DNA of 16,805 nt from Alphaproteobacteria bacterium (GTDB lineage Bacteria; Pseudomonadota; Alphaproteobacteria; Micropepsales; Micropepsaceae), in assembly GCA_025935155.1 (NCBI GenBank), contig JAICVV010000008.1, positions 1-16,805 on the forward strand. The letters are read 5' to 3'. A model generated the notes under the pieces. That model saw only the letters and a list, made by a program, of their open reading frames with translations. It had not been told where the DNA came from and made no database searches. Shown here piece by piece: positions 1 to 5,998 of the stretch; position 1 is the stretch's first letter; the number at the start of each line of letters is the position of its first letter. The position numbers and the translations under genes are program-made.

Positions 1-906
1 GCGCTGTCGCTGAAGAGCGTGCCGAAGCGGCTGCTGGTGGTGGGCGCGGGGTATATCGGGCTGGAGCTGGGTTCGGTGTGGCGGCGCCTCGGCAGCGAAG
101 TGACCGTGGTGGAATTCCTCGACCGCATCACGCCGGGGCTGGACGGCGAGATCGCCAAGCAGTTCCAGCGTATCCTTACCCGCCAGGAAATGAAATTTCA
201 GCTGTCCACCAAAGTCGTGGGCGTGGAGAAAAAGGGCGAGGCGCTCGCCGTCACCATCGAACCGGCGCAAGGCGGCGTGGCGCAAAGCATCGAGACCGAG
301 ATTATGCTCGTCGCCATCGGCCGCCGTCCATACACCGATGGATTAGGATTGGCCGAAGTCGGCGTGCAGCTGGATTCAAAACGCCGCGTTGCCACCGACG
401 CGCATTACCGCACCAATGTCGAAGGCATCTGGGCCATCGGCGATTGCCGCGAAGGCGCCATGCTTGCGCACAAGGCGGAAGATGAAGCGGTCGCCTGTAT
501 CGAGAACATCGCCGGCCGCGCGGGCCATGTGAACTACGACGCCATTCCCGCCGTCGTGTACACACACCCGGAAGTGGCCAGTGTCGGTAAAACGGAAGAA
601 GGGCTGAAAGCCGCAGGCCTCACCTACAAGACCGGCAGGTTCCCGTTCACCGCCAATGCGCGCGCCAAAACGATTGCCTCCACCGAAGGTTTCGTGAAGG
701 TGCTGGCGGATGCGAAAACCGACCGTGTTTTGGGCGCGCACATCATCGGTGCGGAAGCAGGCAACCTGATTCAGGAAGCGGTGTTCGCAATCGAGATTGG
801 CGCGTCATCCGAAGACATTGCGCGCACCAGCCACGCCCATCCCACGCTTACCGAAGCCGTGCGCCAGGCCGCCATGGGCGTCGAAGGCTGGATGATGCAG
901 ATGTGA
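1..906 (+). CDS. lpdA: Dihydrolipoyl dehydrogenase (E3), C-terminal part; start lies before the window
   Basis: Flavoenzyme that reoxidises the dihydrolipoyl arm of 2-oxoacid dehydrogenase complexes using NAD+. The reading frame is open from base 1, so an in-frame ATG at 19 is internal and the N-terminal FAD-binding and redox-disulfide half is missing. Of 301 visible residues, the NAD-binding GAGYIG motif is at about 15-20, the second FAD contact (AIGDCREG...LAHKAEDEA) near 145-165, and the C-terminal dimerisation domain carries the HPTxxE catalytic dyad (His280, Glu285 in visible numbering). No other TCA gene follows on this strand; a repeat element begins about 50 bases after the stop. In many alphaproteobacteria lpd ends an odhAB-type cluster, so sucA/sucB may lie just upstream (inference). 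Identity is secure from the motifs and the family-typical C-terminus. Confidence 0.96.
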   Translation, partial: ALSLKSVPKRLLVVGAGYIGLELGSVWRRLGSEVTVVEFLDRITPGLDGEIAKQFQRILTRQEMKFQLSTKVVGVEKKGEALAVTIEPAQGGVAQSIETEIMLVAIGRRPYTDGLGLAEVGVQLDSKRRVATDAHYRTNVEGIWAIGDCREGAMLAHKAEDEAVACIENIAGRAGHVNYDAIPAVVYTHPEVASVGKTEEGLKAAGLTYKTGRFPFTANARAKTIASTEGFVKVLADAKTDRVLGAHIIGAEAGNLIQEAVFAIEIGASSEDIARTSHAHPTLTEAVRQAAMGVEGWMMQM

Positions 907-958
907 TTGCGTTCGTCGCGCAACCGAACCGATCTCGGAGAAAGCGACCCTGATTTAT

Positions 959-1088
959 CCTCCCCCGTTTACGGGGGAGGTGGCTCGCCAAGCACAAAGA
1001 GTGCGACGGCGAGAGGGTGGGGGCATTCCCCCTTCCGCCTCATGCTCGCTTCGCTCGCATTCGGCACCTCCCCCGCAAGCGGGGGAGG
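959..1088. repeat. Two-unit inverted palindromic repeat (REP/BIME-like)
   Basis: Two 22-nt perfect hairpins, CCTCCCCCGT-TT-ACGGGGGAGG (959-980) and CCTCCCCCGC-AA-GCGGGGGAGG (1067-1088), bound a 130-base block. Reading inward from the left, hairpin 1 is followed by a second stem (CTCGCC 984-989 with GGCGAG 1008-1013) and then GGGTGGGGG. The right unit is the same design on the other strand. A GGGGG-CATT-CCCCC hairpin sits at the centre. The same architecture recurs at 13581-14120. It lies between lpdA and a minus-strand gene, where it might act as a transcription stop or RNA stabiliser, which is inference. Confidence 0.85.
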
Positions 1089-1108
1089 ATAGGTCTATGC
1101 TATTTCGC

Positions 1109-1438
1109 TTAAGCCATCTCCCTGCACGCTTGTGCGCATTTGCGGCAGGCGTCCACGCATTCCTCCATGCCGTCGAGCTTCATGCAATCGGCCGCGCAGG
1201 CGTTGCAGACTTCCGCGCATAGCGCGCACAGCTGCCGGTGAAACTGGCTCTTGTGCATGATGAAATCGGCCGCGGTGGCGCAGATGGCGGCGCAATCGAT
1301 CATCAGCCGGAAGTGCTGCGGCGCGACATGCTCGCCGCCTTCATCCAGGCAGTGGGTCATCGCCATTCCAAGGCAGGTTTTGTGACAGTTCAGGCATGCC
1401 TCAACGCAATCCTGCTCCTGCTGGCTGAACGCGCGCAT
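1109..1438 (-). CDS. Cytosolic four-helix-bundle copper-storage-like protein (Csp3/DUF326 type)
   Basis: A 109-aa protein with 16 cysteines (11, 15, 18, 22, 30, 49, 53, 71, 74, 78, 81, 85, 94, 98, 101, 105), mostly in CxxxC and CxxC spacings along predicted helices, plus several histidines. This is the pattern of the four-helix-bundle copper-storage family, in which Cys residues line the bundle core and bind many Cu(I) ions. There is no signal peptide, so it should be cytosolic like Csp3. The ATG at 1438 was chosen because GGAGG lies 7 bases upstream; the longer open frame to 1555 has no family-like sequence. It stands alone, divergent from the GlsB-like gene, with no copper exporter or CueR-type regulator nearby. 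Metal identity is inferred from the family. Confidence 0.85.
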   Translation of the reverse strand: MRAFSQQEQDCVEACLNCHKTCLGMAMTHCLDEGGEHVAPQHFRLMIDCAAICATAADFIMHKSQFHRQLCALCAEVCNACAADCMKLDGMEECVDACRKCAQACREMA

Positions 1439-1566
1439 GATTTCCTCCGCAGACTTGCATCGAGGAAATTCGCGAGAGTAGCCTGCCGTTCCAATCTCAC
1501 TGGACCTCGGGCATATTGTGCCGGAGGGCCGGGGTCGTGGTACCGCAGGCCGCAAGGGAGGATAGC

Positions 1567-1839
1567 ATGGGAAATCTTGGCGCCGGCGGTGTCATCCGGA
1601 TGATCGTCGTGGGGCTGATCGTCGGCATTCTTGCGCGCTTCTTCTATCCGGGCCCGGTGCATATGGGAATTATCCTCAGCATCGTCCTCGGCATTGTGGG
1701 TTCGTTCGTGGCCGGCTTCATCGGGATGCTGATTCATCGCGATTCCGCCGAGGGTTTTCATCCCGCGGGGTTCATTTACTCCATCATTGGCGCAATTCTG
1801 GTGATCTTTATCTGCCGGCACTTTTTCGGTGTCGTGTAG
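1567..1839 (+). CDS. GlsB/YeaQ/YmgE-family small membrane protein
   Basis: A 90-aa hydrophobic protein with three predicted membrane segments at about 8-24, 33-55 and 66-84, separated by short polar turns (ARFFYPGP; HRDSAEG). Gly-rich helices and the GILARFFYPGP turn fit the transglycosylase-associated/GlsB stress-response family, whose members are inner-membrane proteins of uncertain biochemistry, often induced by general stress. The ATG at 1567 has a strong AGGGAGG ribosome site 5 bases upstream, which decides this start over the longer open frame from 1516. It ends 8 bases before the stop of the convergent monooxygenase gene. Length is typical of the family. No stress promoter could be identified by eye. 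Confidence 0.85.
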   Translation: MGNLGAGGVIRMIVVGLIVGILARFFYPGPVHMGIILSIVLGIVGSFVAGFIGMLIHRDSAEGFHPAGFIYSIIGAILVIFICRHFFGVV

Positions 1840-1847
1840 AGACGCCC

Positions 1848-3083
1848 TTATCTGCCTTGGCGAAGCAGTTCCTTGCTCACGTGTTCGGGGCGGACGCCGA
1901 TGCCGACGAGGCGGGCGGGTAAGCGGCGAAGCAGAGGAAACCAGTCGAGCAGTTTCACGGCGAGCGGCGGCTTGAGTTCGCCCTCACCTGCCAGGGTTGG
2001 CGCGACGACGCGGTTCTGGATCAGCACTTGCGCCTCTTGCGTGAGCCGCGTGGGGAATTCGCGCCGCGCCTGCACGCCGTTGAGTTCTTCAAGCGTGGGG
2101 CGGCCGCGCTTTAACGTCTTCCACAAAAGGTTTGCAGTCGCGACGGCATCCTGAACCGCGAGGTTGATGCCCACGCCGCCCACCGGCGACATCGCATGTG
2201 CCGCATCGCCAATGCACAATAGGCCCGGCTTCGCCCATTGCGTCAGGCGATCCACCGTCACGGTTAGCAGGCTCACATCGGCGAAACTCCGAATTGTGTT
2301 TACGCGATCCGCCGCAAAGCCGGCGATGGAGGCGAGCCGTGCACGCAAGGCTGCGATGCCCTCGCGTTCGATGCGCGCGAAACCGTCCTTCGGCACCACG
2401 AAAGCGCATTGCCAGTAATCGCCGCGGTAAAGCATCACCAGAAAGCGGCCCGCCGCGAGCCGCGCAACCGGCTCGGTGGGATCGCTCGCATTCAATGGTA
2501 GCCGAAACCAGATGACATCGATGGGCGAGCCGAATTCTTCCGGCACGAAGCCCGCCCGCTCGCGAATGGTGGAATGCCGCCCGTCGGCACCGATGACGAG
2601 GTCGGCGCGAATCTCCAGTTCGCCCTCCGGCGTTTGCGCACGAAGGCCGCGCAGCTCGCCGTTCTCCTCGATGAGCGAGGTGGCTTTCGTTTGCATCCGC
2701 AAGCTGAAATGGGGAAAAGCGCTGGCCTTCCGCGCCACGAAGTCCAGCAAATCCCATTGCGGCATCAGCGCGATGAATTTGCAGTGCGTGGGCAGGTGCG
2801 TGAAATCGCCGATGGTGAAGCGCTCGGCCCCGATATCCATGTGCAGGTGGCGCACTTCCTGATGCGGAAGCGCCAGGAACTCGTCGATGAGCCCCAGTTC
2901 GGTGAACACCTGCAGCGTGGAGGGATGCACCGTGTCGCCGCGGAAGTCGCGGAAGAAGTCGGCGTGCTTCTCCAGCACGACGACCTCGATGCCCGCGCGC
3001 GCCAGCAGATATCCGCACACCATGCCGGCCGGACCGCCGCCGGCGATGACGCAGCGCGTGGTGAGTGCGTGGCCAGCGCTCAC
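1848..3083 (-). CDS. FAD-dependent aromatic-ring-hydroxylase-type monooxygenase
   Basis: A 411-aa class A flavoprotein monooxygenase-like enzyme (PHBH/UbiH superfamily). The N-terminal FAD-binding GGGPAG is at 15-20 followed by the acidic Glu38 at the end of strand 2; the GADGRHST motif (165-172), contacting FAD and NAD(P)H in this family, and the second FAD motif GDAAHAMSP (292-300) are all intact. The substrate is not predictable; quinone-like or aromatic hydroxylation is the family theme. The GTG start at 3083 overlaps the stop of the upstream lipoprotein in a GTGA arrangement, so translation is probably coupled. No aromatic-degradation or ubiquinone genes adjoin it. Soluble and cytosolic, with no membrane segment. 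Class is confident; function is not. Confidence 0.88.
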   Translation of the reverse strand: MSAGHALTTRCVIAGGGPAGMVCGYLLARAGIEVVVLEKHADFFRDFRGDTVHPSTLQVFTELGLIDEFLALPHQEVRHLHMDIGAERFTIGDFTHLPTHCKFIALMPQWDLLDFVARKASAFPHFSLRMQTKATSLIEENGELRGLRAQTPEGELEIRADLVIGADGRHSTIRERAGFVPEEFGSPIDVIWFRLPLNASDPTEPVARLAAGRFLVMLYRGDYWQCAFVVPKDGFARIEREGIAALRARLASIAGFAADRVNTIRSFADVSLLTVTVDRLTQWAKPGLLCIGDAAHAMSPVGGVGINLAVQDAVATANLLWKTLKRGRPTLEELNGVQARREFPTRLTQEAQVLIQNRVVAPTLAGEGELKPPLAVKLLDWFPLLRRLPARLVGIGVRPEHVSKELLRQGR

Positions 3084-3223
3084 GGCGCGGGCAGCCGCAG
3101 CGGCATTTCAATCTGCACAGCGCCGCGCGGCTTGACCGGCTCTTGCGGCGGCGGCGACGACTTGTTGCAGGCGGTGAGGATAACCGCTGCCGCGAATGTG
3201 AGGAGCAAGAAAATGGCGCGCAT
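3080..3223 (-). CDS. Small lipoprotein, 47 aa
   Basis: A 47-aa protein starting MRAIFLLLTFAAAVILTAC: a short positively charged start, hydrophobic core and LTAC lipobox with lipidated Cys19, so the mature chain is only 29 residues and Pro-rich (NKSSPPPQEPVKP). An AGGGAG ribosome site lies 8 bases before the ATG at 3223. Its TGA overlaps the GTG start of the FAD monooxygenase by 4 bases, making a two-gene operon. Many alphaproteobacterial operons begin with such tiny lipoproteins of unknown role; LptM-type lipoproteins are a comparison, but the GLKGPLY signature after the Cys is absent. Function unknown. Confidence 0.75.
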   Translation of the reverse strand: MRAIFLLLTFAAAVILTACNKSSPPPQEPVKPRGAVQIEMPLRLPAP

Positions 3224-3605
3224 ACTCGTTTCTCCCTCTATCGCTCCGCAAGAACAGATGTGAGCTATTGACAGCGGCGCGCTGGTTTTGCATGATAACA
3301 CCATCCTTGAAATTTTGCCTGAAGCAGACGCGGCTGGAAAACTCCCGCCGTGTTTTTTTCTGGCGCACTCCACAGGACAAATCCCATGATCACGAGCGGC
3401 TTCCGCTAGCCCAGCCGGGCTGGCGAACGGAAAGTGTTGCCGAATCGAACGAAAAAGCGCGATTCTGTTCGCGCCCGAATTGCGTCTGCTGCGATGTTTT
3501 CAACCGCAACGATTCAACCGTCGCCCGTATCGCGTCTGGACCGGCCCCATTTTCGCGATTTTCGTGCCCTGCAAGAAAGTACCGAAGAACGGCAGCGGCG
3601 CCGCG
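3224..3605. other. 382-base gene-free stretch between divergent operon start and hemerythrin stop
   Basis: No open frame here has family-like sequence or a supported ribosome site. It holds the 5' region of the lipoprotein-monooxygenase operon, a plus-strand promoter-like pair at 3268-3296, and an imperfect hairpin near 3403-3418 (GCTAGCCC with GGGCTGGC) not followed by a T-run. The rest shows nothing I can name. It could hold a small RNA on the plus strand, which is unproven. Confidence 0.4.
3268..3296 (+). promoter_or_regulatory. Sigma70-like promoter pair with no gene downstream on this strand
   Basis: A perfect TTGACA (3268-3273), a 17-base spacer and CATGAT (3291-3296, 4 of 6 to TATAAT). 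It points away from the lipoprotein operon into a stretch without a plus-strand gene, toward the end of the minus-strand hemerythrin gene. It may drive an unannotated RNA or be a chance match. Confidence 0.3.
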
Positions 3606-4097
3606 CTACATTTGCTCGCCCTGTAGTTCCGCCTTGCGCTGCGCCAGCTGTTCGCCGATGGCCTGAAGATCGAGCGAGGTTTTCTTCACCTTGGGAAAGA
3701 TCTCGCCCTCTTCTTCTTTCACATGATGGATCACGTACTCCCCCAATACCTTCACCTGCGCTTCCCACATGGCCTCGCCGGGCTGACCGCCCTTTATTTT
3801 GTCGATCAGTTCTTTCACCGAAGTGTGCTCCACCTCCGCTTCGTCGATGAGGTCGCCGTTCTTCTTCAGAGCTTCACGCGTCGCGGGATAAAAAATCTCC
3901 TCCTCGATCTCGGAGTGCACCTCCAGCGCAGAGCAAATCTGCTCTGACAATTGCGCCTGCTTCGACTCGGAACGGGACTTCTGGAACTGCTCGAGCAGGC
4001 CCTTTACCTCCCGATGATCGGCTTTCAGCAGCGCGATGGCGTCTTTCGGCGCGCGGCTGCGGCTGGATGTCTTGCGGCTGGTTTTTCGCGCGGCCAT
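3606..4097 (-). CDS. Hemerythrin HHE-domain protein
   Basis: A 163-aa protein with a basic, Ser/Arg/Lys-rich tail (1-18) before a helical HHE domain. Candidate di-iron ligands are His28, His61, Glu65 (in HSEIEEEIFYP), His91, His124 or His125 and Glu129 (HHVKEEEGEIFP), matching the H...HxxxE...H...HxxxE pattern of bacterial hemerythrin-like proteins that bind oxygen or handle NO or iron. The final 30 residues form a charged helix. An AGGAGA ribosome site precedes the ATG at 4097. Single gene, divergent from the short transcription unit at 4175. The Arg/Lys-rich N-terminus is unusual for a plain hemerythrin and might contact nucleic acid, which is speculation. Ligands are assigned by pattern, not alignment. 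Confidence 0.85.
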   Translation of the reverse strand: MAARKTSRKTSSRSRAPKDAIALLKADHREVKGLLEQFQKSRSESKQAQLSEQICSALEVHSEIEEEIFYPATREALKKNGDLIDEAEVEHTSVKELIDKIKGGQPGEAMWEAQVKVLGEYVIHHVKEEEGEIFPKVKKTSLDLQAIGEQLAQRKAELQGEQM

Positions 4098-4174
4098 GGG
4101 TCTGCTCTCCTTGAATTTGCTTTGAGATAAGGAAAGCTGCTGTGCGGGCTTCCGTTCCGGGTTCCCCGCCGGGT

Positions 4175-4203
4175 TTGAAACCCCTGGCGGCCGCTCCTAT
4201 ATT
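4175..4203 (+). promoter_or_regulatory. Sigma70-type promoter of the short ORF unit
   Basis: TTGAAA (4175-4180), exactly 17 bases, then TATATT (4198-4203). This is the best-spaced promoter of the hemerythrin/DUF488 interval and would start transcription near 4210, giving a short leader before the extended ribosome site. Assigned by consensus only. Confidence 0.6.
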
Positions 4204-4222
4204 CCGGCGTGAACCAACATTC

Positions 4223-4239
4223 GAAAGGAGGTGATCCAG
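4223..4239 (+). promoter_or_regulatory. Exceptionally long Shine-Dalgarno: 17-nt complement of the 16S rRNA 3' end
   Basis: GAAAGGAGGTGATCCAG is the exact reverse complement of the conserved bacterial 16S 3' end CTGGATCACCTCCTTTC. GGAGG sits 7 bases before the GTG at 4239, whose G is the last paired base. Ordinary sites in this window pair over 5-8 bases, so this one is an outlier. A partial copy of the 16S tail inside the ORF (4280-4286 and 4291-4295) could pair with it. Confidence 0.8.
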
Positions 4240-4316
4240 TGTCTCATTGTTATGACCTGCGGCTGAAAGGTGCCGCGACCTGGATCGATGCCTCCGGCGT
4301 GGTCCGGGTGGCTTGA
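4239..4316 (+). CDS. Short 25-aa ORF (leader peptide or small protein)
   Basis: GTG-initiated, 25 codons plus TGA, reading MSHCYDLRLKG then AATWIDASG and ending VVRVA. It is too short for gene callers, but its position 7 bases after an optimal ribosome site, behind a TTGAAA-17-TATATT promoter and before a strong terminator, argues that it is translated. Codons for residues 14-19 (ACC TGG ATC GAT GCC TCC) contain CTGGATC and CCTCC, which can pair with GATCCAG and GGAGG of its own ribosome site. There is no signal peptide or membrane segment. No run of one amino-acid codon suggests classical attenuation. I do not recognise the peptide. It may be a regulatory ORF whose RNA matters more than its product. 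Confidence 0.6.
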   Translation: MSHCYDLRLKGAATWIDASGVVRVA

Positions 4317-4359
4317 GGTCTGGAGTACCGCGGCGCCTTCAGGCCCGCAGCTGACAATG

Positions 4360-4389
4360 GAAGGGCCGCTTCGCGAGAGGCGGCCCTTC
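4360..4389 (+). terminator. Rho-independent terminator of the short ORF unit
   Basis: A 10-bp perfect stem GAAGGGCCGC / GCGGCCCTTC with a 10-base loop, followed by GTCTTTG, a weak T-rich stretch. It closes a transcript of about 180 nt from the promoter at 4175-4203 and separates it from DUF488. Confidence 0.65.
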
Positions 4390-4454
4390 GTCTTTGAAAA
4401 GTCAGGAAAACGCGGTCAATTCCGTAACATTGTTGCGTCAGCCGGAGTGCCGCT

Positions 4455-4994
4455 GTGACCACGCTTTATTCCATCGGCCATTCCAATCGTAGCCTCGCGG
4501 AGCTCCTGGCGCTGTTGCAGGCGAACGGGATCGAGGCGCTGGCGGATATTCGCCAGTTCACCCGCTCCCGCGCCAACCCGCAATTCAATGCCGAAACCTT
4601 CGCACCGGCCCTGTCTGAAAATGGCATCGCCTACGGGCACATCGCAGCGCTGGGCGGCCGCCGCAGCTCAAAATTGAAGGATTCGCCCAACGGATTGTGG
4701 GAACATCCGGCGTTTCGCTCCTACGCCGATTACGCCCTGACCGATGCCTTCGAAGGGGGACTCGCGCAGCTGCTGAAGATTGCGGAAACGAAGCGCACGG
4801 CGATGATGTGCGCCGAAGCGGTGTGGTGGCGCTGTCACCGCCGCATCGTCAGCGATTATCTTGTCGCACGCGGGGATGCCGTGCTGCACATCCTCGGCGA
4901 AGCGGAACCGAAGCCGGCCGCGCTCACACCCGGCGCGCTTGTTCGCGAGGATGGGAAGGTGATTTATCCGCCGGAGCAGCCGCCTCTGCTTTAA
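4455..4994 (+). CDS. DUF488 family protein
   Basis: A 179-aa soluble protein of the DUF488 family. The N-terminal TLYSIGHSNRSL signature is at 3-14, DIRQFTRSRANPQF at 31-44, and the Cys-containing MMCAEAVWWRCHR block at 117-129 (Cys119, Cys127, His128), which is the most conserved part of the family. Biochemical function is not established; the family resembles a metal- or nucleotide-related enzyme only by structure prediction. The GTG at 4455 places SIGHS at its usual distance from the N-terminus; GGAG lies about 9 bases upstream, a modest ribosome site. It follows the terminator at 4389, so it is probably transcribed separately or by readthrough. Usual family length. Confidence 0.88.
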   Translation: MTTLYSIGHSNRSLAELLALLQANGIEALADIRQFTRSRANPQFNAETFAPALSENGIAYGHIAALGGRRSSKLKDSPNGLWEHPAFRSYADYALTDAFEGGLAQLLKIAETKRTAMMCAEAVWWRCHRRIVSDYLVARGDAVLHILGEAEPKPAALTPGALVREDGKVIYPPEQPPLL

Positions 4995-5129
4995 CGAGAG
5001 GTGTAGCGAAGGCCGCCGGAAAATCGTGCCCGCCTGACGGCTGCTCCGGTGTGGACGGACTTCCGAACTACAGGTCCGGCGGTTACGTTTTTCAGCCTGG
5101 TGAGAAAGGCGGCGAAGTAAGGCCGGTGC

Positions 5130-5138
5130 TGCTATATT
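5130..5138 (+). promoter_or_regulatory. Possible extended -10 promoter for the acyltransferase-like gene
   Basis: TGCTATATT forms an extended -10 element about 29 bases before the ATG at 5167. No good -35 box stands 16-18 bases upstream, which is tolerated by extended -10 promoters. Weak evidence on its own. Confidence 0.35.
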
Positions 5139-5166
5139 CGTTTGCCGCCCGCGATCGTCGGTGGAT

Positions 5167-5895
5167 ATGAGATTCAAGAGTTTGGCCGAACGCTTGCGCC
5201 TGATCTGGCAGGTGCTGCGCATGCCGCCGGTGCGTATCCGCATGTGGGGCGGCGCGGAAGCCCGGCGAGCGTATTCTTCCTCAATGCGTACACGAGGAAG
5301 GCTGCCGCTGCTGCGAAAAGTCACCTTCGGCCTGGCGCTTCTGCCTGTTCCGGATGACCCGCAAGATCCGTTTTCAGGTCCAGCGCTTAAGAATTTCCGC
5401 AGCCGATATCGTCGGGCCCAGAAGATTGGGTACACGTTTGCCGCGTTCGATGGTCCGGCCCAATTGAAAGCCGTCCTCGACATCCACAAATCTGCCCCCG
5501 AACGCCAGAACCTCCCGATGGATGCAGCCTATCTCGATGCCGCGAAAGTAGGATCTTACCTGAAGTTCAGCCGATCCCTTTACGGTGTCTTCGATGGAGA
5601 GGGTGTCCTGCGCGCGTATTGTCACTGGCCGGTTGCGGGAGATGTTGCAATAGTGCAGCGGATCATCGGCGACCGCCGTCTCCTTCGCGACGGAATAATG
5701 TACTTCCTGATAGGGAAAATGGCACTGCACTTTGCACAAGAACGCAAGCGTGCAGGGTATCCTTGCTGGATGGGCTATGGCTCTTACCTTGCGGGAACAA
5801 CGCAAATGCGGGTGTTTAAGAAAGAATGCGGCTTCCGTCCACATCGCGTAACTTGCGAGTGGATCGAGCAAGCTCCGGCCGGATATTTGCAGTGA
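5167..5895 (+). CDS. GNAT/FemAB-like acyltransferase, uncertain substrate
   Basis: A 242-aa protein. A basic segment NFRSRYRRAQKIGYTF (77-91) resembles the linker of FemAB/GNAT-type acyltransferases, and the C-terminal FKKECGFRPHRV (217-228) matches the end of many GNAT domains. There is no convincing Q/RxxGxG/A acetyl-CoA loop, so the fold is inferred rather than shown. ATG 5167 is preferred to the in-frame GTG at 5161; neither has a strong ribosome site. It converges on another acetyltransferase gene (5999-6514). Both are less GC-rich than the core genes (53% and 57% in two hand-counted 60-base lines), hinting at acquisition. Similar proteins occur in exopolysaccharide clusters, but no glycosyltransferase is visible here. 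Confidence 0.55.
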   Translation: MRFKSLAERLRLIWQVLRMPPVRIRMWGGAEARRAYSSSMRTRGRLPLLRKVTFGLALLPVPDDPQDPFSGPALKNFRSRYRRAQKIGYTFAAFDGPAQLKAVLDIHKSAPERQNLPMDAAYLDAAKVGSYLKFSRSLYGVFDGEGVLRAYCHWPVAGDVAIVQRIIGDRRLLRDGIMYFLIGKMALHFAQERKRAGYPCWMGYGSYLAGTTQMRVFKKECGFRPHRVTCEWIEQAPAGYLQ

Positions 5896-5998
5896 TATCC
5901 TCCCGCGCTTCTACAGCAGGAGCCGCAGCGTCGATATCGCGGCAAGCCGCGCCGGTTCGTATGTAACCTTCGGCACGACGCCCGGGTAGCGCCCGCAC

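Noticed and set aside
959..1088. CRISPR-like array from repeated CCTCCCC blocks
   Set aside because: There are only two inverted hairpin units, no regular direct repeats or spacers, and no cas genes.
2089..3111. 340-codon minus-strand frame overlapping the FAD monooxygenase
   Set aside because: Its composition is Arg/Ala/His-rich shadow translation; the other frame carries all three flavoprotein motifs.
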